A DNA stretch of 6,317 bases from Bacteroidota bacterium. GTDB lineage: Bacteria > Bacteroidota > Bacteroidia > Flavobacteriales > Flavobacteriaceae. The stretch's first letter is position 1; the number at the start of each line of letters is the position of its first letter. The notes beneath the pieces are model-generated. The model was not told where the DNA came from. It saw only the letters and a program-made list of their open reading frames with translations, and searched no databases. The translations under genes were made by a program, and so were the position numbers. Shown here in pieces: positions 1 through 5,599 of this stretch. The DNA lies in the NCBI GenBank assembly GCA_023386255.1, contig JAEWKB010000301.1:1-6317 (forward strand), written 5' to 3'.

Positions 1-689
1 GCCACATACCTTTCGGTTGTAAAGCCTTCGGCATATTCACTGTTTATAAGCCTGCCCAGGTCGGCAGCACGGTACATAATGCTGTCTTTAAAGTTTTTTG
101 TGGCAATTGGCGTAGGCGGCTCTTTACTGTTCGGGTCATAAAACTGGGAGCTGTACGCCATGAGCGACTGCACCTTCACATCCATAAAACCGGTAACGTC
201 AACTACAAAATCAGGTATCAGATTTTTCCATTGTATGTAGTGGTAAACAAGTTTAGGCCGCCACGCTTCCTGCTGTTCACCGTCAAGTTCGGTTTGTATT
301 TTTATGAGGCCTGATAAAAAACAGGCGTCGCTAACCAGCTTGCTCCCTTTGCCATGGTCTATGTGGCGGTCATCAACAGCGTTGCACAACACTATTTCCG
401 GACGGTACTTGCGCAGCATTTTTATTATTTCCAGCTGGTGCGTTTCATCATTTATAAAAAAGCCATCACGAAAACGAAGATTCTCCCTCACGTGCACTCC
501 AAGTATCTTTGCAGCTTCGGCAGCTTCTTTATCACGAAGTTCGGCCGATCCGCGGGTACCAAGCTCTCCACGGGTCAGGTCTATAACACCAACTTTTTTA
601 CCAAGTGAAATTTCTTTGGCTATGGTTGCGCCGCAGCTTAGTTCCACATCATCGGGGTGTGCGCCAAAGGCAAGTATGTCGAGTTTCAT
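1..689 (-). CDS. bshB1: Bacillithiol biosynthesis deacetylase BshB1 (3' end cut by window edge)
   Basis: This is a zinc-dependent PIG-L/LmbE-family deacetylase. In bacillithiol synthesis BshB1 removes the acetyl group from GlcNAc-malate to give GlcN-malate, which BshC later joins to cysteine; it acts in the cytoplasm. My translation from the ATG at 689 gives 229 complete residues and no stop. The family hallmark AHPDD lies at residues 10-14, with His11 and Asp14 as likely zinc ligands and Asp13 as likely general base. DDRHIDHG lies at 106-113, with His112 as the probable third zinc ligand. The stretches LTRGELGTRG (38-47) and RFRDGFF (72-78) are typical of the BshB1 branch rather than of generic LmbE proteins. 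Usual length is about 235-240 residues, so only about ten C-terminal residues are missing. The start is the first Met, directly before the conserved first beta strand (KLDILAFGAHPDD). No Shine-Dalgarno sequence is visible. The gene lies beyond the DUF3606 terminator and probably has its own promoter. Confidence 0.93.
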   Translation of the reverse strand, partial: MKLDILAFGAHPDDVELSCGATIAKEISLGKKVGVIDLTRGELGTRGSAELRDKEAAEAAKILGVHVRENLRFRDGFFINDETHQLEIIKMLRKYRPEIVLCNAVDDRHIDHGKGSKLVSDACFLSGLIKIQTELDGEQQEAWRPKLVYHYIQWKNLIPDFVVDVTGFMDVKVQSLMAYSSQFYDPNSKEPPTPIATKNFKDSIMYRAADLGRLINSEYAEGFTTERYV

Positions 690-714
690 TCTTTGAGGTT
701 CTGAATTAGAGTGG

Positions 715-722
715 CAAAGTTA
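715..722 (-). promoter_or_regulatory. Putative -7 element of the bshB1 promoter
   Basis: On the minus strand this reads TAACTTTG, a full match to the Bacteroidota -7 consensus TAnnTTTG. It ends 25 bases before the bshB1 ATG, which gives a leader of roughly 20 nt. I see no clear TTG or TTTG at the usual -33 spacing, so the match rests on one element only. A terminator just upstream (749-769) makes an independent promoter here likely. Confidence 0.4.
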
Positions 723-748
723 CAAAGAAGAAGCTATTCGCTATTAAT

Positions 749-769
749 AAAAAACCTGCTTAAAGCAGG
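749..769 (-). terminator. Intrinsic terminator of the DUF3606 gene
   Basis: Reading the minus strand, CCTGCT (769-764) pairs perfectly with AGCAGG (760-755) around a 3-nt loop, and six T residues follow at once (754-749). The hairpin begins 5 bases after the DUF3606 stop codon. The other strand has no T-run after the stem, so the signal works in one direction. It separates the DUF3606 gene from bshB1. Confidence 0.75.
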
Positions 770-774
770 CTTGG

Positions 775-957
775 TTACGAATTTGTCTTTAAGTAGGTCT
801 CCACATCTTTGGGGTTGTTCCCTACTACCTGTATAGCTGCCTTCAGCTCATCGTGTGTAACACCAAATTTTTTAGACCAGTAGTCCATTTCATATCTTTC
901 TCCGGTGCTAATGCGGGATCTGTCGGGGTTGCCTACATTCTTTTTATCATCGCTCAT
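775..957 (-). CDS. DUF3606 domain protein, 60 residues
   Basis: This small protein fits the DUF3606 family along its whole length. The N-terminal half carries the family pattern of an Asp/Lys-rich start, then GNPDRSRIS (residues 9-17) and YEMDYWSKKFGV (22-33). The C-terminal half (about 34-58) is a predicted helical segment with Leu and Val spacing typical of the family. Biochemical function is unknown. The protein is hydrophilic, has no signal peptide and no membrane segment, and is presumably cytoplasmic. DUF3606 proteins are usually single-domain and about 55-65 residues, so this one is complete. The ATG at 957 is the only sensible start. It has its own terminator, and a perfect 17-bp interrupted palindrome lies in its upstream region, so it may be individually regulated. 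It shares the strand with menF but is 106 bp away. Confidence 0.85.
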   Translation of the reverse strand: MSDDKKNVGNPDRSRISTGERYEMDYWSKKFGVTHDELKAAIQVVGNNPKDVETYLKTNS

Positions 958-968
958 AATGTTGCTGT

Positions 969-985
969 TTTAGGTTATACCTAAA
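969..985. promoter_or_regulatory. Perfect inverted repeat upstream of the DUF3606 gene (possible operator)
   Basis: The plus strand reads TTTAGGT-TAT-ACCTAAA, two 7-base arms that pair perfectly around 3 bases. It lies 12 to 28 bases upstream of the DUF3606 start. It overlaps a weak -7-like sequence (TAAATTTA, 982-989) on the minus strand. Placement and symmetry suit a repressor site for a dimeric regulator, but it could also be a small hairpin in the mRNA leader. No second copy was noticed in the window. Confidence 0.4.
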
Positions 986-1063
986 TTTACAACTAAAATG
1001 CCGGTTTGTATTTCAGATTAACATTGCTTAAACAACAAAAGTTATAATGATGACAACATACGC

Positions 1064-2107
1064 TTAAACCAGCACCTTTCTCATAGTCATGCTCTTGTTC
1101 ACTGTTTCTATAAATTCCTCTTCAGGGTCGCTGTCTTTAGTAATCCCGCATCCTATAAACAGTTGTGCGGTATTATCCTCAACCTTCATGCAGCGTAGGT
1201 TCACAAACAGGTCGGTTTTACCCTCCATATTCACTTCCCCCAAAAAGCCTGAGTAATACTCCCTGTCATACCCTTCATGTTGGATAAGAAACTGCATCGC
1301 CTCAGCTTTGGGCAGGCCACACACGGCAGGTGTAGGGTGCAGGGCATCAACAACATCTTTTATAGATGCCGAAGCTTTTAATTGTGCTTTTATATCAGTC
1401 TTAATATGTACAATATTGCCTGCCCTAAAGGTATAAGGCGCTGTAATATCAACATTAGCAACATAAGGCTTAAGTTCATCAACAATATAATCAGTTACAA
1501 AAAGCTGCTCCTGTTTCTCCTTATCAGCCCATACGGCCTCTCTCTCTTCTTTATAAAGCTGGGTTCCGGCCAGTGCAACTGTTTGTATGGTGGTGCCCTC
1601 TCCCTTTAATAATTGTTCAGGCGTGGCACCCATCCATAATCCTGTTATGGTGTGATAAAAACAATAGCGGAAAGCATTAGGGTAAGCGGCAAGCATTTTT
1701 GTAAAGACAGTAACAACATCCAACCCCTCAACTGTAACCTTTTCAGTACGCGAACATACCAGCTTTTCAAATTTGCCTTGTTTTATAGCCGCAATACTAA
1801 GGGCTACAAGCACTTCGAAGTCCTCTTTAGCTTCGGCATCAATTTCAGGTTGTGGCGCTTCCGCAGAAGCGGTGACATCAGGCTCAAAACAAGCCGCAAT
1901 TACTTCAGAGCCATCGGCAGGAATAACTACAGTCTCGCCTCCTGAAAAAGGCGCAAACACAAATCCGGGTTTTGGAAAATCAGGGGCGAACACTGCCCCA
2001 TCTTTTTGAAAAACACCCTTCACAACATTACCACCCGGTTTGCAGTACACCGCAAAAGGAAGGCCTATGTTCAATTGGTTTCGAAGCTTATTTAAAAGTT
2101 CAGTCAT
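1064..2107 (-). CDS. menF: Isochorismate synthase (MenF/EntC-type chorismate-binding enzyme)
   Basis: It converts chorismate to isochorismate, the first committed step of menaquinone synthesis, in the cytoplasm with Mg2+. The 347-residue protein has a divergent N-terminal part (1-95) followed by a full chorismate-binding domain (about 95-347). Visible motifs are GKFEKLVCSR (111-120, with Lys115 as the likely catalytic base), WMGATPEQLL (158-167), ALAGT (178-182), Glu200 in the Mg-binding region, HIKTDI (234-239), LHPTPAVCGLP (256-266), the YDREYYSGFLGEV stretch (280-292) and GCGITKDSDPEEE (319-331). The LHPTPAV and Lys115 patterns fit isochorismate synthases better than anthranilate synthase component I, and no glutaminase partner is nearby. 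A salicylate or siderophore role (EntC-like) is possible, but no siderophore genes are seen. The neighbouring upstream thioesterase of MenI type supports menaquinone. The start at 2107 is the first Met and lies 58 bp after the thioesterase stop, so the two may share a transcript. Confidence 0.9.
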   Translation of the reverse strand: MTELLNKLRNQLNIGLPFAVYCKPGGNVVKGVFQKDGAVFAPDFPKPGFVFAPFSGGETVVIPADGSEVIAACFEPDVTASAEAPQPEIDAEAKEDFEVLVALSIAAIKQGKFEKLVCSRTEKVTVEGLDVVTVFTKMLAAYPNAFRYCFYHTITGLWMGATPEQLLKGEGTTIQTVALAGTQLYKEEREAVWADKEKQEQLFVTDYIVDELKPYVANVDITAPYTFRAGNIVHIKTDIKAQLKASASIKDVVDALHPTPAVCGLPKAEAMQFLIQHEGYDREYYSGFLGEVNMEGKTDLFVNLRCMKVEDNTAQLFIGCGITKDSDPEEEFIETVNKSMTMRKVLV

Positions 2108-2118
2108 TTATTTAAGAT

Positions 2119-2147
2119 CAAAGTTAACACATCAACAAATCAACAAA
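2119..2147 (-). promoter_or_regulatory. Putative promoter of menF
   Basis: The minus strand carries TTTG (2147-2144), a 17-base spacer, then TAACTTTG (2126-2119), matching the Bacteroidota -33/-7 pattern. The -7 element ends 11 bases before the ATG, so the implied leader would be only about 6 nt. That is short and lowers confidence. The TTTG is part of an 8-bp tandem repeat. If real, menF can be transcribed independently of the thioesterase. Confidence 0.4.
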
Positions 2148-2154
2148 TCCACAA
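2131..2154. repeat. Three tandem 8-bp units in the thioesterase-menF spacer
   Basis: The plus strand shows ATCAACAA, ATCAACAA, ATCCACAA in direct succession: two identical units and one with a single change, followed by the start of another (ATT). On the transcribed strand each unit boundary creates TTTG. The repeat fills most of the 58-bp spacer between the two minus-strand genes and lies across the putative -33 region of menF. Confidence 0.7.
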
Positions 2155-2165
2155 ATTAAGTGTAG

Positions 2166-2597
2166 CTACTCCGCCCTCTTCTTTGGCAGTACCATATTGG
2201 TAATCTTGCATAATGATATAAGCCTCCCCTGTTCATCGGTTATTTTCACTTCCCACAAATGCAGGCTGCGGCCCTGGTGTATAATCCTGGCTGTACCGGT
2301 TACCTTACCCTCGCGCTTGCTGCGCAGGTGGTTGGCCGAAATCTCTATGCCCCTCACTTCCTGTATCTCCGGGTTTATAAACATTATGCTTGCCGCACTG
2401 CCCACGCTTTCGGCCAGCGCTACCGATGCTCCACCGTGAAGCAGGCCCATCGGCTGGTGTACCTTTGGCGTTACAGGCATGGTAGCTTCCAGAAAATCTT
2501 CGCCCGCATCGGTAAACTCAATTTCCAGGGTTTCCATCAATGTATTTTTAGAAAATTGCCTGCACATCTGCAGCGCTTTATCTTTATCAAATGCCAT
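2166..2597 (-). CDS. menI: Hotdog-fold acyl-CoA thioesterase, likely DHNA-CoA hydrolase (MenI/YdiI type)
   Basis: This 143-residue PaaI/YdiI-type hotdog thioesterase would hydrolyse 1,4-dihydroxy-2-naphthoyl-CoA to DHNA in menaquinone synthesis. It closely follows E. coli YdiI: EATMPV (37-42), HQPMGLLHGGASVALAES (47-64), RGIEISANHLRS (82-93) and REGKVTGTA (95-103). The GLLHGG signature holds His54, and Glu63 falls where YdiI has its catalytic Glu63. I place the start at 2597 (MAFDKD...). An in-frame ATG at 2648 would add 17 hydrophobic residues not typical of the family, and the sequence between the two ATGs contains a good promoter match. The fit with menF next door supports a menaquinone role. 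However, the EntH (YbdB) and phenylacetate (PaaI) branches of this fold are similar, and sequence alone cannot fix the substrate. Confidence 0.85.
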   Translation of the reverse strand: MAFDKDKALQMCRQFSKNTLMETLEIEFTDAGEDFLEATMPVTPKVHQPMGLLHGGASVALAESVGSAASIMFINPEIQEVRGIEISANHLRSKREGKVTGTARIIHQGRSLHLWEVKITDEQGRLISLCKITNMVLPKKRAE

Positions 2598-2611
2598 ACT
2601 TTTCGTTTTTG

Positions 2612-2641
2612 TAAAGGTATAGAAAATAGGCACAAGCCAAA
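2612..2641 (-). promoter_or_regulatory. Putative promoter of the thioesterase-menF genes
   Basis: On the minus strand TTTG (2641-2638) is followed by an 18-base spacer and TACCTTTA (2619-2612), a seven-of-eight match to TAnnTTTG. The -7 ends 14 bases before the ATG at 2597. Its position inside the longer alternative reading frame argues that translation starts at 2597, not 2648. Confidence 0.5.
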
Positions 2642-2736
2642 GAGCCACAAGTTAGTAATACCAAACACCCGGCTATTGCTATATAAACTAAACCTCCTCT
2701 TACTACGTTATAATTTTAGTTTTTAAGATTATTAGC

Positions 2737-2744
2737 TACATTTA
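2737..2744 (+). promoter_or_regulatory. Putative -7 element of the beta-helix lipoprotein gene
   Basis: TACATTTA matches TAnnTTTG except for the last base and lies 17 bases before the ATG at 2762. The upstream sequence is T-rich, but no distinct TTTG at the right spacing is seen. The 164-bp region 2598-2761 is a divergent promoter region and holds no gene that I can support. Confidence 0.35.
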
Positions 2745-2761
2745 CAAAAAAATTGCTGCTT

Positions 2762-4348
2762 ATGCGCCACTATATACTATTGATACTTACCATATTCGGG
2801 CTGTGCCTTACTTCCTGCCGTGATGATTTTGAATTTGAACCCAGCTCCGGCGGGCTTGAATTTTCTCGTGATACTGTGTACCTTGATACTGTTTTTACCA
2901 ACATCGGTTCCAGCACTTATACGCTTAAGGTTTATAACCGCAGCGATAAAGACATTGCTATTCCATCAATACGCCTTGGTAAAGGCGACAGCTCTAAATA
3001 CCGCCTTATGGTTGACGGTGACGGTATAGGCCAGGGTGCGCAGCCGGGCAAGATATTTAATAACGTAGAGCTGCTTGCCAAAGACAGTATGTTCATTTTT
3101 ATTGAAACTACGGTAGATGTGGCCGAAGCAAACCCAACAGATTTTTTATATACTGATAAAATTGAGTTCCACAGCAGCAACGGCGTTCAGGATGTAGATT
3201 TGGTTACGCTTATACAGGATGCCTACTTTTTATTCCCCCGCCGCAATGAGGAGGGCCAGTATGAGGCGGTACGCTTTGACAGCGACAGCAATCCGGGCGA
3301 CCCTGAACTTATATATGGCTTTAACCTGGACCATGCCGACCCTGATAACGGCGATGAATACCACTGGAACAATACAAAACCTTATGTTATATACGGTTAC
3401 GCTACGGTACCTGCCGGCGAAACACTTACTGTCGATCCGGGAGCACGCGTACATTTCCATGCCAATTCAGGCCTTATGGTAAGGCCCGGAGCAACGCTTA
3501 CTATCAACGGACAGCCTTCACCCGCCAATGAGCCTTTACAAAACGAAGTGATATTTGAAGGCGACCGCCTGGAACCGGGTTTTGCGGAAGTACCGGGGCA
3601 ATGGGGCGCGGTACTTTTAATGTCGGGCGCTGAAAACACCATAAACCACTTAACCCTAAAGAACGCGAGCGTTGGCTTATATGTAAAAGCCCCCGAAGGT
3701 GATAATACTACAATACCTAAGCTAACTATAAATAATACCCAAATTTACAATTCAGGCAACTATGGCATCCTCTCTATGAGGGGTAACATTACAGCAACAA
3801 ATATGGCTGTTAACAGGGCGGGGCAAGCCTCTGTTGCCCTCTTGCAGGGAGGTAGCCATAACTTTACCCACTGCACCATAGCCAATTATACCAATGCCTT
3901 TAATCAGGTACCGCTCATAGTAAGCGATTATCTAGAGCTTCCGGATGAAATAAGGCTAAGCGACCTTAATGCTGACTTTACTAATTGTATATTTTGGGGT
4001 TCAGGTAATTTAGGCATCAGGATAGAAAAATTACCAAATAATAATTCAGGTACAGCATTTAATTACAGGTTCCGCAACAGCCTTATAAAGTTTGCCGACT
4101 TCAGCAACCAGTACACCAATAACCCGCTGTACCAGTTTAATGATAATGTGCATTACGTAAACGTTGTTAGGGCTAATAATTCTACACAGAACAGGCCTGA
4201 ATTTGCTGACCCGGATGATAACAACCTGAAGATAGGCGAAAATTCAGCCGCACGCAATATAGGTTTAGATGCCGGTGTGCCCGTTGATATAACAGGGATA
4301 GCACGCGATATAAGCCCTGATGCGGGGGCGTATGAATACGTACCTTAA
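2762..4348 (+). CDS. Predicted surface lipoprotein with parallel beta-helix region, function unknown
   Basis: This is a 528-residue lipoprotein of a Bacteroidota family I recognise only by architecture. The signal peptide runs from 1 to 18 and ends in lipobox LTSC, with Cys19 as the lipidated residue. The residues after it, RDDFEFE, are acidic and resemble the Flavobacterium lipoprotein export signal (SDDFE-like), so outer-surface exposure is likely. Residues about 30-155 form a beta-rich, Ig-like region beginning GGLEFSRDTVYLDTVFTNIGS. Residues 172-200 are Asp-rich. From about 215 (VPAGETLTVDPGARVHF, MVRPGATLTI) to about 445, short repeating strands with Asn-rich turns suggest a right-handed parallel beta-helix. 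The C-terminus PDAGAYEY (519-526) matches the PDxGAYEY ending common in such proteins. No catalytic signature is clear, so polysaccharide binding or lyase activity would be a guess. An in-frame TTG at 2753 is an alternative start, but ATG 2762 (MRHYILL) gives the better signal peptide. No terminator follows the gene. Confidence 0.85.
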   Translation: MRHYILLILTIFGLCLTSCRDDFEFEPSSGGLEFSRDTVYLDTVFTNIGSSTYTLKVYNRSDKDIAIPSIRLGKGDSSKYRLMVDGDGIGQGAQPGKIFNNVELLAKDSMFIFIETTVDVAEANPTDFLYTDKIEFHSSNGVQDVDLVTLIQDAYFLFPRRNEEGQYEAVRFDSDSNPGDPELIYGFNLDHADPDNGDEYHWNNTKPYVIYGYATVPAGETLTVDPGARVHFHANSGLMVRPGATLTINGQPSPANEPLQNEVIFEGDRLEPGFAEVPGQWGAVLLMSGAENTINHLTLKNASVGLYVKAPEGDNTTIPKLTINNTQIYNSGNYGILSMRGNITATNMAVNRAGQASVALLQGGSHNFTHCTIANYTNAFNQVPLIVSDYLELPDEIRLSDLNADFTNCIFWGSGNLGIRIEKLPNNNSGTAFNYRFRNSLIKFADFSNQYTNNPLYQFNDNVHYVNVVRANNSTQNRPEFADPDDNNLKIGENSAARNIGLDAGVPVDITGIARDISPDAGAYEYVP

Positions 4349-4371
4349 TTTTAGCTCTCAAATATTTTTCA

Positions 4372-4379
4372 TACTTTCG
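4372..4379 (+). promoter_or_regulatory. Putative -7 element of the DUF1579 lipoprotein gene
   Basis: TACTTTCG differs from TAnnTTTG at one position and ends 27 bases before the ATG at 4407. A T-rich TTTT stretch lies about 19 bases upstream in place of a clear TTTG. The spacer between the beta-helix gene and this gene (58 bp) holds no terminator, so read-through transcription is also possible. Confidence 0.3.
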
Positions 4380-4406
4380 TGTTAACAAACAATTAACCAA
4401 TTAATT

Positions 4407-5063
4407 ATGAAAAAAATGTTACTATCCGCAGCAGTACTCGCGTTGTGCTTTACTGCCTGCAAAACAGATGTAAAAATTGAAACGGATGAGAAAGCTGCAG
4501 ACACTACTGCAACCGCCACACCGGATACGGCTGAAACTGCCGAGGCAGAAAGACCGCTTGACTCTGTAGCTGAAATGAAAGCATGGGAAGCGTATATGAC
4601 TCCCGGTGAAGCCCACAAGATGATGGCTGACGAAGCAGGTACTTGGACCGCTGATATGACCTTTTGGCACGGTCCCGACAGCCCGGCCCAAAAAGCAACC
4701 ACTACAGCCAACATCAAGATGATAATGGGCGGACGCTATCAGCAGTCGGATTATAAAGGAAATGTTATGGGGATGCCTTTTGAAGGCCATGGCATGCTTG
4801 CCTTTGATAATGCTGCCAAAGAATATACATCAACCTGGATTGATAACATGGGCACAGGCATTATGGTGATGAAAGGGAAAATGAGCGGCGATAATAAAAC
4901 TATAGAACTGCATGGCGAAATGATGGACCCAGCAAGAGGAAAAGCTGTAAAATGCCGCGAGGTATATACTATAGTTGATGATAACACCCGCAAGATGGAA
5001 ATGTTTGATAACAAAGGCGGCAAAGAGTATAAAATGATGGAAATAATGCTGAAGAGAAAGTAA
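4407..5063 (+). CDS. DUF1579 family lipoprotein
   Basis: This 218-residue lipoprotein carries a DUF1579 domain of unknown function. The signal peptide is MKKMLLSAAVLALCFTAC, with Cys18 as the lipidation site. Phe at the -3 position of the lipobox is slightly unusual but acceptable. The residues after Cys18 (KTDVKIE) lack the compact Asp/Glu cluster seen in the upstream gene, so periplasmic rather than surface location is more likely. A Thr/Ala/Glu-rich linker spans about 27-50. The DUF1579 domain covers about 52-217, with MGGRYQQSDYKG (107-118), MGMPFEGHGMLAFDN (121-135), STWIDNMGTGIMV (142-154) and the C-terminal KMEMFDNKGGKEYKMMEI stretch, all characteristic. The protein is strikingly Met-rich (over 20 Met). 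The start is the only ATG in front of the signal peptide. The gene ends in a strong terminator 20 bp downstream. The domain has a lipocalin-like beta character by pattern, but no ligand can be inferred. Confidence 0.9.
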   Translation: MKKMLLSAAVLALCFTACKTDVKIETDEKAADTTATATPDTAETAEAERPLDSVAEMKAWEAYMTPGEAHKMMADEAGTWTADMTFWHGPDSPAQKATTTANIKMIMGGRYQQSDYKGNVMGMPFEGHGMLAFDNAAKEYTSTWIDNMGTGIMVMKGKMSGDNKTIELHGEMMDPARGKAVKCREVYTIVDDNTRKMEMFDNKGGKEYKMMEIMLKRK

Positions 5064-5083
5064 TTTTTCATTACTAACAGATG

Positions 5084-5109
5084 AATCCGGCCCCTGCGCC
5101 GGATTTTTT
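5084..5109 (+). terminator. Intrinsic terminator after the DUF1579 gene
   Basis: AATCCGGC (5084-5091) pairs perfectly with GCCGGATT (5098-5105) around the 6-nt loop CCCTGC, and the T-run extends to 5109. The 8-bp stem is GC-rich in its upper part. It sits 20 bases after the DUF1579 stop and directly upstream of the MarR promoter, so it isolates the two units. Confidence 0.9.
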
Positions 5110-5120
5110 ATGCACTTTAG

Positions 5121-5150
5121 TTGTACATATTGATATATCAATTATATTTG
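5121..5150 (+). promoter_or_regulatory. Promoter of the MarR-family gene
   Basis: TTG (5121-5123) is followed by a 19-base spacer and TATATTTG (5143-5150), a full match to the Bacteroidota -7 consensus TAnnTTTG. This is the best promoter match in the window. The ATG lies 15 bases after the -7 element, which implies a leader of about 10 nt. Confidence 0.6.
5129..5142. promoter_or_regulatory. Perfect 14-bp palindrome, probable MarR operator
   Basis: ATTGATATATCAAT is a perfect palindrome lying exactly in the spacer between the -33 and -7 elements of the MarR gene. MarR dimers bind AT-rich palindromes of this size and often repress their own gene, so autoregulation by blocking RNA polymerase is the natural reading. 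The binding itself is inferred. Confidence 0.6.
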
Positions 5151-5165
5151 CATCAAATATTTCAT

Positions 5166-5597
5166 ATGGAACATTTAAACAACATCATTTTCTATACGAT
5201 GGACAGGGCCGAAAAAAGCTATAGGCAGTACGCCCAGAAGAAACTGAAAGAAGCAGGGTTTAACATAACGGTTGACCAGTGGCTGGTGCTAAAAGCCATT
5301 GAAGAAGACAGCAATGCTACGCAACAGCAAATATCGCAGCGTGTATTTAAAGATGTAGCATCGGTAACCCGTATTGTAGAGCTGCTGGTAAAGAATGGCT
5401 GGATGTCCCGGAGCTTCCACTCTACTGACAGGAGGAGGTTCAACCTGCAGCTTACACAGGAAGGACAGGATCTTATAGAGCGGCTGAAGCCTTTTACGGC
5501 AGCAAACCGCAAAAAGGCACTGGAAGGCATTACACCGCCCGAAATTCAGCAGTTGAAAGACACCCTCGAAAAAATCATAAAAAATGTAACAGAATAG
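5166..5597 (+). CDS. MarR-family transcriptional regulator
   Basis: This 143-residue winged helix-turn-helix DNA-binding protein works as a dimer. N-terminal helices (1-45) supply the dimer interface together with the C-terminal helices (about 100-143). The HTH core spans about 51-76 (ATQQQISQRVFKDVASVTRI then VELLVKNGW). The wing spans 81-98 with the family signature STDRRRFNLQLTQEG, where Asp88 and Arg89/Arg90 are the conserved wing residues. The protein has no cysteine at all, so it is not a thiol-based oxidant sensor of the OhrR kind. A phenolic or other small-molecule ligand is more likely but unknown. I start it at ATG 5166 (MEHLNN). A TTG at 5121 opens the same frame but coincides with the -33 element, so the extra 15 residues would be encoded by the promoter and operator. 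The S41 peptidase gene follows after 46 bp with no terminator and may be a target in the same operon. Confidence 0.92.
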   Translation: MEHLNNIIFYTMDRAEKSYRQYAQKKLKEAGFNITVDQWLVLKAIEEDSNATQQQISQRVFKDVASVTRIVELLVKNGWMSRSFHSTDRRRFNLQLTQEGQDLIERLKPFTAANRKKALEGITPPEIQQLKDTLEKIIKNVTE

Positions 5598-5599
5598 TT

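Noticed and set aside
304..696. 130-residue open frame on the plus strand across the left edge gene
   Set aside because: It lies antisense to bshB1, whose minus-strand translation carries clear catalytic motifs. The plus-strand product is Ser-rich low-complexity sequence with no recognisable domain.
1021..1063. Possible terminator after menF (GTTGT...ATAAC on the minus strand)
   Set aside because: The stem is only five pairs with a G-T wobble, and no T-run follows in the right place, so it is not supported as an intrinsic terminator.
2259..2726. 155-residue open frame on the plus strand over the thioesterase gene
   Set aside because: It is antisense to a well-supported hotdog thioesterase and runs through the divergent promoter region. 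No family resemblance.
4382..4790. Overlapping minus-strand frames of 111 and 122 residues within the DUF1579 gene
   Set aside because: Both are shadows of the DUF1579 coding sequence. The Ala/Val-rich translation mirrors the Thr/Ala-rich linker on the other strand.
5121..5165. TTG-initiated N-terminal extension of the MarR protein
   Set aside because: The extension would be encoded by the -33 element, the palindrome and the -7 element, and MarR proteins normally begin close to the ATG at 5166.
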